From UBA11164 sp002420085 (lineage in GTDB: Bacteria > Pseudomonadota > Gammaproteobacteria > Xanthomonadales > Xanthomonadaceae): a stretch of DNA of 19,866 nt. This document shows positions 10,087-16,597 of the stretch, piece by piece; position 1 is the stretch's first letter; every line of letters begins with the position of its first letter. The DNA is taken from assembly GCA_031976395.1 (NCBI GenBank), contig DALYLJ010000043.1:1-19866 (forward strand). Reading direction: 5' to 3'. The position numbers and the translations under genes were made by a program. Below the pieces are notes generated by a model. That model was not told the origin of the DNA and ran no database searches. It saw only the letters and a program-made list of their open reading frames with translations.

Positions 10087-10109
10087 TAAGCTAACAGGCT
10101 GTCCCTGTT
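10087..10109 (+). promoter_or_regulatory. Candidate -10 element and 17-bp palindrome upstream of zwf
   Basis: TAAGCT at 10087-10092 resembles a -10 box, with no good -35 upstream, as expected for an activated promoter. Immediately downstream a perfect inverted repeat AACAGG-CTGTC-CCTGTT (10093-10109) ends 16 bp before the zwf ATG. It could be an operator for a dimeric regulator of the Entner-Doudoroff operon or a small mRNA hairpin near the start codon. Which regulator would bind is not evident. Confidence 0.35.
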
Positions 10110-10125
10110 CGACCAATGTCTTTCG

Positions 10126-11589
10126 ATGAACTCCCACAGCGCCTCCCTGCTCGTCATCTTCGGCGCCACCGGCGATCTCGCCCAGCGCATGCTGCTGCCC
10201 TCGCTGCATGGGCTGCACCGCGACGGCCTGCTGCCCGAGTCCCTGAAGATCCTCGGCTGTGCCCGCAGCGAACTGGATGCCGCTGGCTTCCGTCAGCAGG
10301 TCGGTGAGGCGATCGCCCGGTTCACGCCGGCCGCCGAACGCGACGAGGCGAGCATTCGCGGCCTGCTGGAGCGCATCGACTATCAATCCGCCGATGCCGG
10401 GGATTCGGCTTCGATGACCCTGCTCGGTGCTCGCATCGAGGCACTGCGCAGCGGTGATCTGCTCTATCACCTGTCCACCGCACCGCGCTTCTACGGGCCG
10501 ATCTGCGCGGCGCTCGACCGGGTGGGGCTGACCGACGCCGGCACGCGGGTGATGCTGGAGAAGCCGATCGGTCACGACTTCGCCAGCTCCTGTGCGATCA
10601 ACGAGGGCGTGGCGGCGGTGTTCGACGAGTCGCGCATCTATCGGGTCGATCACTACCTCGGCAAGGAGGGCGTGCAGAACCTGCTGGCGCTGCGTTTCGG
10701 CAATGCCCTGTTCGAGCCGCTGTGGAATGCCCGGCACATCGAGCAGGTGCAGATCACGGTGGCCGAAACGGTCGGCGTGGAAGGCCGGGCCGGGTATTAC
10801 GACGAGTCCGGCGCGATGCGCGACATGGTGCAGAACCACCTGCTGCAACTGCTCTGTCTGACCGCGATGGAGCCGCCCTCGCAATTCGACCCGAGCGCAG
10901 TCCGCAACGAGAAGATCAAGGTGCTGCGCTCGCTGCGGCCGATCCAGGGGGGCGACATCGCTACCCACAGCGTAGCTGGCCAATACGGCGCCGGTGCGGT
11001 GGCGGGTGTGGCAGTGCCCGGCTATGTCGAGGAGTTGGGCAAGGCCAGCCGCACCGAGACCTTCGTCGGGCTGCGTGCGCACATCGACAACTGGCGCTGG
11101 TCGGGGGTGCCGTTCTACCTGCGCACCGGCAAGCGCATGCCGCGTCGCTGCACCGAGATCTACCTGCAATTCCGCTCGGTGCCGCATTCGATCTTCGCCC
11201 AGGGTGGCGCCCAGACCATGCCCAATGCCCTGGTGATCCACCTCCAGCCGGAAGAGCACATCTCGCTGCATCTGATGAACAAGACGCCGGGACTCGATCG
11301 CGCTGGGCTGAAGCTGTCGCAGGTGGCACTCGATCTCGACCTCAACGATGCCTTCGGCCGCGAGCGGCGGCGTACCGCCTACGAACGGCTGTACGTCGAT
11401 GCCATCGAGGGCAACGGCACCCTGTTCGTCCGGCGCGACGAGGTGGAAACGGCCTGGCACTGGGTCGATGACATCCTGGCCGGCTGGCGCGAGTCGGCGA
11501 GCGGACCCAAGACCTATCCGGCCGGCACCTGGGGACCGAGCAATGCGGTCACCCTGACCGAGCGCCACGGTCACAGTTGGCGCGAGTAG
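10126..11589 (+). CDS. zwf: Glucose-6-phosphate 1-dehydrogenase
   Basis: Oxidises glucose-6-phosphate to 6-phosphogluconolactone using NAD(P)+, the entry step of the Entner-Doudoroff and pentose phosphate routes. The 487 residues match the family's usual length. GATGDLA at 13-19 is the nucleotide-binding loop, EKPIG at 145-149 is conserved, and RVDHYLGKE (173-181) is the signature, with H176 contacting substrate phosphate. H238 in QNHLLQ is the expected catalytic base. ATG 10126 puts the Rossmann loop at the expected distance from the N-terminus. No clear Shine-Dalgarno precedes it, so the transcript may be short-leadered. First gene of a five-gene operon; pgl begins 4 bp after the stop. A palindrome just upstream may control the whole operon. 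Confidence 0.97.
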   Translation: MNSHSASLLVIFGATGDLAQRMLLPSLHGLHRDGLLPESLKILGCARSELDAAGFRQQVGEAIARFTPAAERDEASIRGLLERIDYQSADAGDSASMTLLGARIEALRSGDLLYHLSTAPRFYGPICAALDRVGLTDAGTRVMLEKPIGHDFASSCAINEGVAAVFDESRIYRVDHYLGKEGVQNLLALRFGNALFEPLWNARHIEQVQITVAETVGVEGRAGYYDESGAMRDMVQNHLLQLLCLTAMEPPSQFDPSAVRNEKIKVLRSLRPIQGGDIATHSVAGQYGAGAVAGVAVPGYVEELGKASRTETFVGLRAHIDNWRWSGVPFYLRTGKRMPRRCTEIYLQFRSVPHSIFAQGGAQTMPNALVIHLQPEEHISLHLMNKTPGLDRAGLKLSQVALDLDLNDAFGRERRRTAYERLYVDAIEGNGTLFVRRDEVETAWHWVDDILAGWRESASGPKTYPAGTWGPSNAVTLTERHGHSWRE

Positions 11590-11593
11590 GGCA

Positions 11594-12316
11594 ATGGCCT
11601 GGACGTTGACCCAACACGCCGACGCCGATGCCCTGGCGCAATCGCTGGCCGATGCCCTGGCCGACCTGCTGACCGTGGCCCTGCACGCGCGCGGCCGGGC
11701 GGTGCTGGCGCTGGCCGGTGGCCGCACGCCGTTTCCGCTGTATCGACGCCTGGCCGGCCGGGCGCTCGACTGGTCGAAGGTCAGCCTGATACCGACCGAC
11801 GAACGTTGGGTGGACAGCGACCACCCGGCCTGCAATGCCCGCGAGATGCGGGCGGCGTTCGCCGACGCCGAGGGCGTGCGGGTGCTGCCGCTGGTGCCGG
11901 ACCAGGTCGAACACCGGCCCGATGTCAGTCGACCCGATGTCAGTCTGGCCGAGGCGACCCTGGCCGCGCTGCCCGAACCCTTCGATGCGGTCGTGCTCGG
12001 CATGGGCGGCGATGGCCACTTCGCTTCGCTGTTTCCCGGCGCACTCGCGCTCACCGATGGCCTGGCACCGGACACTCCGCGCGATGCACTGGTGATCTGG
12101 CCCGAACCACTGCCGGCCGAGGCGCCGTTCGCGCGCATCTCGCTCACCCGCGCCCGCTTGCAGCGCTGCCGACGGCTGATCCTGGCGACGGTCGGTGCCG
12201 GCAAGCGGGCGGTGCTCGATCGGGCATTCGCGGCCGATGCCGATCCCCGACACCTGCCGATCGCTGCCCTGCTGCACGACCCGGATGCACGGGTCGAAAT
12301 CCATTGGAGTCCGTGA
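11594..12316 (+). CDS. pgl: 6-phosphogluconolactonase
   Basis: Hydrolyses 6-phosphogluconolactone to 6-phosphogluconate in the cytoplasm. The 240-residue protein is of the DevB/NagB-fold type, not the beta-propeller YbhE type. Visible motifs are LALAGGRTPFPLY (38-50), TDERWV (68-73) and the signature VVLGMGGDGHFASLFPG (133-149). It starts 4 bp after zwf and its TGA overlaps the edd ATG by one base (TGATG), so coupled translation is likely. One oddity is an in-frame 15-bp near-perfect duplication giving RPDVSRPDVS at residues 108-117, in a segment between conserved motifs that probably forms a surface loop. Confidence 0.96.
   Translation: MAWTLTQHADADALAQSLADALADLLTVALHARGRAVLALAGGRTPFPLYRRLAGRALDWSKVSLIPTDERWVDSDHPACNAREMRAAFADAEGVRVLPLVPDQVEHRPDVSRPDVSLAEATLAALPEPFDAVVLGMGGDGHFASLFPGALALTDGLAPDTPRDALVIWPEPLPAEAPFARISLTRARLQRCRRLILATVGAGKRAVLDRAFAADADPRHLPIAALLHDPDARVEIHWSP
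11915..11944 (+). repeat. 15-bp in-frame tandem duplication inside pgl
   Basis: CGGCCCGATGTCAGT (11915-11929) is followed directly by CGACCCGATGTCAGT (11930-11944), differing at one base. It encodes RPDVS twice. The one difference is synonymous (CGG/CGA, both Arg), which fits slippage followed by a silent change. Confidence 0.85.
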
Positions 12317-14136
12317 TGTCGATTCATCCCATCATCGAAGCCGTCACTGAACGCATCCGCCACCGCAGCCAGGGTCTCCGCAGCGCCTATCTGGCGCGGA
12401 TCGCGGCAGCGCGTGGCCAAGGTCCGGCGCGCATGCGGCTGGATTGTGGCAACCTCGCCCATGGCTTTGCCGCCTCGGGCGACGACAAGCCGACCCTGAG
12501 GGTCGGCCAGCGCGCCAACATCGGCATCGTCACCGCCTACAACGACATGCTCTCAGCCCATCAACCGCTGGAGCACTACCCGGCACTGATCCGCATGGCG
12601 GCCCGCAATGCCGGATGCAGTGCCCAGGTCGCCGGTGGGGTGCCGGCGATGTGCGACGGCGTCACCCAGGGCCGGGCCGGCATGGAACTGTCACTGTTCT
12701 CGCGCGACAGCATCGCCATGGCGACCGCCATCAGCCTCTCCCACGACATGTTCGATGCCGCCGTGTTGCTCGGCGTGTGCGACAAGATCGTGCCGGGCCT
12801 GCTGATCGGGGCACTGAGCTTCGGCCATCTGCCGGTGATCCTGATTCCGGCCGGGCCGATGCCCTCGGGCATCCCCAACAAGGAGAAGGCGCGCATCCGC
12901 AAGCTGTACGCCGAAGGCAAGGCCAGCCGCGAACAGTTGCTCGATGCCGAGGCAGCGTCCTATCACGGTCCGGGCACCTGCACCTTCTATGGCACTGCCA
13001 ATTCCAACCAGATGCTGATGGAGATGATGGGCCTGCACCTGCCGGGCAGCGCCTTCGTCAATCCCAACACGCCCCTGCGCGATGCGCTCACGGTCGCTGC
13101 CGCCGAGCGTGCCTGCCAGATCACCGCATTGGGCGATGACTACACGCCGATCGGCCACACCATCGACGAGAAGGCGATCGTCAATGCCCTGGTCGGCCTG
13201 GCCGCCACCGGCGGTTCGACCAACCACGCGATCCATCTGGTGGCGATCGCCCGCGCCGCTGGCCTGCTGATCGACTGGACCGATCTCGACGAGGTTTCGC
13301 GGGTGACACCGCTGCTGGCGCGCATCTATCCGAACGGCAGCGCCGATGTGAACCACTTCCAGGCTGCCGGCGGTCTCGGCCGAGTAATGCGCGACCTGCT
13401 CGATGCCGGCCTGCTGCATCCGGACATCCGCTGCGTCCACGGCGGTGATCTGTACGCCCAGGCGCAGGAGCCCTGGCTCGACGGCAGCACCCTGCGCTGG
13501 CACGATCCGCCGACCGAGTCGCTCGATCACGAGATCATCCGTCCGTTCACCGAACCATTCGCGAACGAAGGCGGCCTGCGCCTGTTGTGCGGCAACCTCG
13601 GTCGGGCGGTGGTGAAGATTTCCGCCGTCGCGCCCGAACATCGGCGCATTCGTGCCCCGGCGCGGGTATTCGACTCGCAGGATGCCTTGCTGGCCGCGTT
13701 CAAGGCTGGCCAGCTCACCGGTGATCTGGTGGCGGTGGTGCGCGGCCAGGGGCCGCGTGCCAATGGCATGCCGGAGCTGCACAAGCTCACGCCGACCCTG
13801 TCGGTCCTGCAGGATCGCGGCCAGCGGGTCGCCCTGCTCACCGACGGCCGGATGTCGGGCGCCTCCGGCACCGTGCTGGCGGCGATCCACCTGGTGCCGG
13901 AGGCCGCCGAGGCCGGTCCGATCGCCCGGCTGCGCGAGGGCGATGTGCTGGTGATCGATGCCGAGACCGGACGACTGGAGGTCGAGTGCGAGGCCACCGA
14001 GTGGGCCGCGCGGACACCGGCCGCACTCGATCTGGCCAGCCATCGCCAGGGCATGGGGCGCGAGTTGTTCGGACTGATGCGCAGCCACGTCGGCACCGCC
14101 GAACAGGGCGCGTGCAGCCTGTTCGTCGATGCCTGA
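12316..14136 (+). CDS. edd: Phosphogluconate dehydratase
   Basis: Dehydrates 6-phosphogluconate to 2-keto-3-deoxy-6-phosphogluconate, the step that commits carbon to the Entner-Doudoroff pathway. The 606 residues are the usual length for the IlvD/Edd family. ATG 12316 was chosen because GGAG lies a few bases upstream and it overlaps the pgl stop by one base; the longer open frame upstream is a shadow of pgl. Probable iron-sulfur cysteines are C113 (MCDGVTQGRAGMELS), C155 (GVCDKIVPG) and C222 (GPGTCTFYGTANS). These family motifs are intact, as are TGGSTNHAIH and TDGRMSGASG. AGPMPSGIPNKEK (179-191) favours Edd over dihydroxyacid dehydratase, as does the operon. The stop falls 16 bp before the preferred glk start. 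Confidence 0.97.
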   Translation: MSIHPIIEAVTERIRHRSQGLRSAYLARIAAARGQGPARMRLDCGNLAHGFAASGDDKPTLRVGQRANIGIVTAYNDMLSAHQPLEHYPALIRMAARNAGCSAQVAGGVPAMCDGVTQGRAGMELSLFSRDSIAMATAISLSHDMFDAAVLLGVCDKIVPGLLIGALSFGHLPVILIPAGPMPSGIPNKEKARIRKLYAEGKASREQLLDAEAASYHGPGTCTFYGTANSNQMLMEMMGLHLPGSAFVNPNTPLRDALTVAAAERACQITALGDDYTPIGHTIDEKAIVNALVGLAATGGSTNHAIHLVAIARAAGLLIDWTDLDEVSRVTPLLARIYPNGSADVNHFQAAGGLGRVMRDLLDAGLLHPDIRCVHGGDLYAQAQEPWLDGSTLRWHDPPTESLDHEIIRPFTEPFANEGGLRLLCGNLGRAVVKISAVAPEHRRIRAPARVFDSQDALLAAFKAGQLTGDLVAVVRGQGPRANGMPELHKLTPTLSVLQDRGQRVALLTDGRMSGASGTVLAAIHLVPEAAEAGPIARLREGDVLVIDAETGRLEVECEATEWAARTPAALDLASHRQGMGRELFGLMRSHVGTAEQGACSLFVDA

Positions 14137-14152
14137 GCACGAGACCCAGGTG

Positions 14153-15160
14153 ATGACCCACGACGCTGAATCGATCGCCCTGGTCGCCGACATCGGTGGC
14201 ACCAATGCCCGCTTCGCCCTGGCCGAATTCGGCGCTGATCTGCCGCACCTGCACCATCCACAATCGCTGCCGGCCGCCGAGTTCGCCAGCCTCCAGCATG
14301 CTGCGGAACATTATCTGGCAGGCGTCGGCCACAGTCCCGCGCGCGCGGCGATCGCGGTCGCCTGCCCGGTGCGTGATGACGAGATTCGACTGACCAACCG
14401 CGCCTGGTCGTTCAGCCGCAGCGAACTACGCCAGGCATTGCAGGTCGAGCACCTGCTGGTGTTGAACGATTTCGGCGCGGCCGCCTGGACCGTGCCGACC
14501 CTGGCGGCCGGCGACAGTCTGGCGCTGTACGGCCCGAGCGCACTGCCACTGGCCGGGCCGATCAGCGTGCTCGGTCCCGGCACCGGTCTCGGTGTCGCCC
14601 TGCTGGTCGGGCATACCGGCGCGTGGTCGGTGGTCGAGACCGAAGGCGGCCACGTCAGCTTCGCCCCGCACGGAACCGAGGAACGCGCCATCCACGACTG
14701 GTTCGTCGCCCGGCATGGCCGGGTGTCCAACGAGCGTCTGCTGTCCGGCATCGGCCTGTCGCAGATCGACGCCGCCCTGGCCCGGCGCAAGCCCGGCAAG
14801 CTCGATACGCCGGACGAGTCGCTGCGCGACCCGGCGGTGATCGTCGCAGCCGCCCTGGAGGGACACGATGTCTCGGCGCGCCGGGCACTGGCCCGGTTCT
14901 GCGCCATCCTCGGCAGCGTCGCCGGGGATACTGCCCTGATCCACGGCGCACGCACGGTGATGATTGCCGGCGGCATCGTGCCGCGTTTCGTGCCGTTTCT
15001 GCGTCAGAGCGCCTTTCGCGAACGGTTTCTCGACAAGGGCCGGTTTGCTGCCTACCTCGAATCGGTCGCCGTGCGTGTGATCGTCCACCCCGCCCCCGGC
15101 CTGCTCGGCGCCGCCCTGGCCCTGGCCGCCACCCCCCATTCCAGCGAGTCATCGCCATGA
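14153..15160 (+). CDS. glk: Glucokinase
   Basis: Phosphorylates cytoplasmic glucose with ATP, feeding the Entner-Doudoroff genes around it. From ATG 14153 the protein has 335 residues. An upstream in-frame ATG at 14129 would overlap edd by 8 nt and add MPEHETQV. I prefer 14153 because the ATP-binding motif then falls near the N-terminus as in related enzymes, with GAG about 9 nt upstream; evidence between the two is weak. Motifs of the bacterial Glk family are VADIGGTNARFAL (11-23), LNDFGA with catalytic D106, LGPGTGLGVAL (140-150), ETEGGHVSF (162-170) and MIAGGI (270-275). This is the dedicated glucokinase family rather than ROK kinases: the CXCGXXGCXE zinc motif is absent. Its TGA overlaps the eda ATG (ATGA), indicating coupling. 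Confidence 0.94.
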   Translation: MTHDAESIALVADIGGTNARFALAEFGADLPHLHHPQSLPAAEFASLQHAAEHYLAGVGHSPARAAIAVACPVRDDEIRLTNRAWSFSRSELRQALQVEHLLVLNDFGAAAWTVPTLAAGDSLALYGPSALPLAGPISVLGPGTGLGVALLVGHTGAWSVVETEGGHVSFAPHGTEERAIHDWFVARHGRVSNERLLSGIGLSQIDAALARRKPGKLDTPDESLRDPAVIVAAALEGHDVSARRALARFCAILGSVAGDTALIHGARTVMIAGGIVPRFVPFLRQSAFRERFLDKGRFAAYLESVAVRVIVHPAPGLLGAALALAATPHSSESSP

Positions 15161-15816
15161 GCCAATGGACCCCCGACAGTCGCGCCGACGCGGTCGATGC
15201 CTTCCTCGAACACGCTCCGGTGCTGCCGGTGCTGGCGATCCAGCGCCTCGACGATGCCGTGCCACTGGCGCGCGCCCTGGTAGCCGGCGGCCTGCCGGTG
15301 CTGGAAGTGACCCTGCGCGGTCCGTTCGCACTGGCTGCCATCGCCGCCATTCGCTCGGCCGTGCCGGAAGCCGTGATTGGTGTCGGCACCGTCTTGCGCA
15401 GCACTGACCTGCACGCCGCGATCGAGGCCGGCGCCCGGTTCGCGATCGCACCGGGTGCCACGGAAGCGCTGTACGCGGCCGCTGCCGGTGCCGTGATTCC
15501 ATTCATCCCGGCGGTCGCCACCGCCAGCGAGTTGATGCGCGGACTGGAACTCGGCTATCGCCGCTTCAAGTTCTTTCCGGCCCGCTCGGCCGGCGGCACC
15601 GACGCCCTCCGCTCGCTGGCCGGTCCGTTCCCGCAGGCGCGCTTCTGCCCGACCGGCGGCATCGACGCCGAATCGGCGCCGTCCTACCTGGCACTGGCCA
15701 ATGTCATCACCGTCGGCGGCTCGTGGATGGCCCCGAACGACGTCGTCGCACGCGGCGACTGGCAGGCCATCACCGCCTTGGCGCATGCCTGCACTGGATT
15801 GCGACCCGCCCGCTGA
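15157..15816 (+). CDS. eda: KDPG aldolase
   Basis: Class I aldolase that splits 2-keto-3-deoxy-6-phosphogluconate into pyruvate and glyceraldehyde-3-phosphate, the last step of the pathway. The 219 residues match the family. LEVTLR (49-54) carries the general acid/base E50 and R54. FKFFPA (137-142) carries the Schiff-base lysine K138. PTGGI (165-169) and VGGSW (186-190) are the phosphate-binding strands. After KFFPA the E. coli enzyme has E-A-N-G-G, while this one reads R-S-A-G-G, a variation outside the catalytic residues. The ATG overlaps the glk stop. Last gene of the operon; the next gene begins 76 bp further on. No strong terminator hairpin is visible between them, so some read-through is possible. 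Confidence 0.95.
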   Translation: MSQWTPDSRADAVDAFLEHAPVLPVLAIQRLDDAVPLARALVAGGLPVLEVTLRGPFALAAIAAIRSAVPEAVIGVGTVLRSTDLHAAIEAGARFAIAPGATEALYAAAAGAVIPFIPAVATASELMRGLELGYRRFKFFPARSAGGTDALRSLAGPFPQARFCPTGGIDAESAPSYLALANVITVGGSWMAPNDVVARGDWQAITALAHACTGLRPAR

Positions 15817-15892
15817 TCCCCGGCCCAACGACAGATCGCCGCCGCCATCGCGACTTGCTACTCTTGACGGCCACCCGAGTCGAGACCCGCGC

Positions 15893-16597
15893 ATGATCGA
15901 CCTCTACTTCTGGCCAACCCCGAACGGCTACAAGATCAGTCTGTTCCTCGAAGAAGCCCGACAGGCCGGCATTGCACTCGACTACCGGATCGTCCCGGTC
16001 GATATCAGTGCCGGTGACCAGTTCAAGCCGGAATTCCTGGCCTTCAGCCCGAACAACCGCATGCCGGCGATCATCGACCACGCCCCGGCCGATGGTGGCG
16101 AACCGATCACGGTGTTCGAGTCCGGCGCCATCCTGGTCTATCTGGCCGAAAAGATCGGCCGGTTCCTGCCGACCGAAGTGCGGGCGCGCAAACAGGTGAT
16201 GGAATGGCTGTTCTGGCAGATGGGCGGGTTCGGACCGATGCTCGGCCAGAACCACCATTTCACCCGCTACGCTCCTGAATCGATTCCCTACGCCATCGAT
16301 CGCTACACCCGCGAGACCGAGCGCCTGTACGCGGTGCTCGACCGCCACCTCACGAACCGGGAATTCATCGCCGACCAGTATTCGATCGCCGACATCGCCT
16401 GCTATCCCTGGGCCGCCATTCATGAGTGGCACCACATCGACCTCGCTCGCTACGACCATGTCCGGCGCTGGCATGACGCCATCAAGGCACGCCCGGCGAC
16501 CGCCCTGGCCTGGGCTGCTGGCGAGCATCTGCGTCGGCCATTGGTGATCGACGACAAGGCGCGCAGCGTGCTGTTCGGCAACAGGACTACGCCATGA
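15893..16597 (+). CDS. Glutathione transferase, YfcG/Ure2p-like
   Basis: Cytosolic thioredoxin-fold protein of 234 residues, close to the family of nu-class enzymes that act as glutathione-dependent disulfide oxidoreductases. T9 and N11 (TPNGYKISLFLEE) stand where YfcG uses Thr and Asn instead of a catalytic Tyr, Ser or Cys. SPNNRMPAI (52-60) contains the cis-proline, and ESGAIL (76-81) binds the glutathione gamma-glutamyl group. GPMLGQNHHF (114-123) is typical of Ure2p-like members, and SIADIACYPW is the helical-domain N-cap. ATG 15893 gives the standard N-terminus, with GAG 8 nt upstream. TACTCT at 15859-15864 could be a -10 box, so the gene may have its own promoter. Its stop overlaps the peptidase ATG. 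The substrate is unknown. Confidence 0.92.
   Translation: MIDLYFWPTPNGYKISLFLEEARQAGIALDYRIVPVDISAGDQFKPEFLAFSPNNRMPAIIDHAPADGGEPITVFESGAILVYLAEKIGRFLPTEVRARKQVMEWLFWQMGGFGPMLGQNHHFTRYAPESIPYAIDRYTRETERLYAVLDRHLTNREFIADQYSIADIACYPWAAIHEWHHIDLARYDHVRRWHDAIKARPATALAWAAGEHLRRPLVIDDKARSVLFGNRTTP

Larger units (their letters stand above)
9563..10125. other. Divergent intergenic region between the sigma gene and zwf
   Basis: No gene is supported in these 563 bp. Open frames on both strands read as Arg/Ser/Pro-rich non-coding sequence without ribosome sites. The region holds the long leader and promoter of the sigma-kinase operon on the minus strand and the promoter/operator area of the zwf operon on the plus strand. 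An imperfect inverted repeat lies near 9848-9873 (GGTGTGCCGGC, TGT, GCCGACACC), of unknown meaning. Confidence 0.6.

Noticed and set aside
11806..12315. Extended N-terminus of edd across pgl
   Set aside because: It overlaps the whole second half of pgl in another frame and has no dehydratase motifs; ATG 12316 has a ribosome site and gives the family length.
10051..12462. An 803-residue minus-strand open frame across zwf and pgl
   Set aside because: Both genes beneath it are certain, and this translation is low-complexity with no family features.
15589..15591. Inactive eda because R follows KFFPA
   Set aside because: The Schiff-base lysine, E50 and the phosphate-binding motifs are intact, and this position is outside the catalytic residues.
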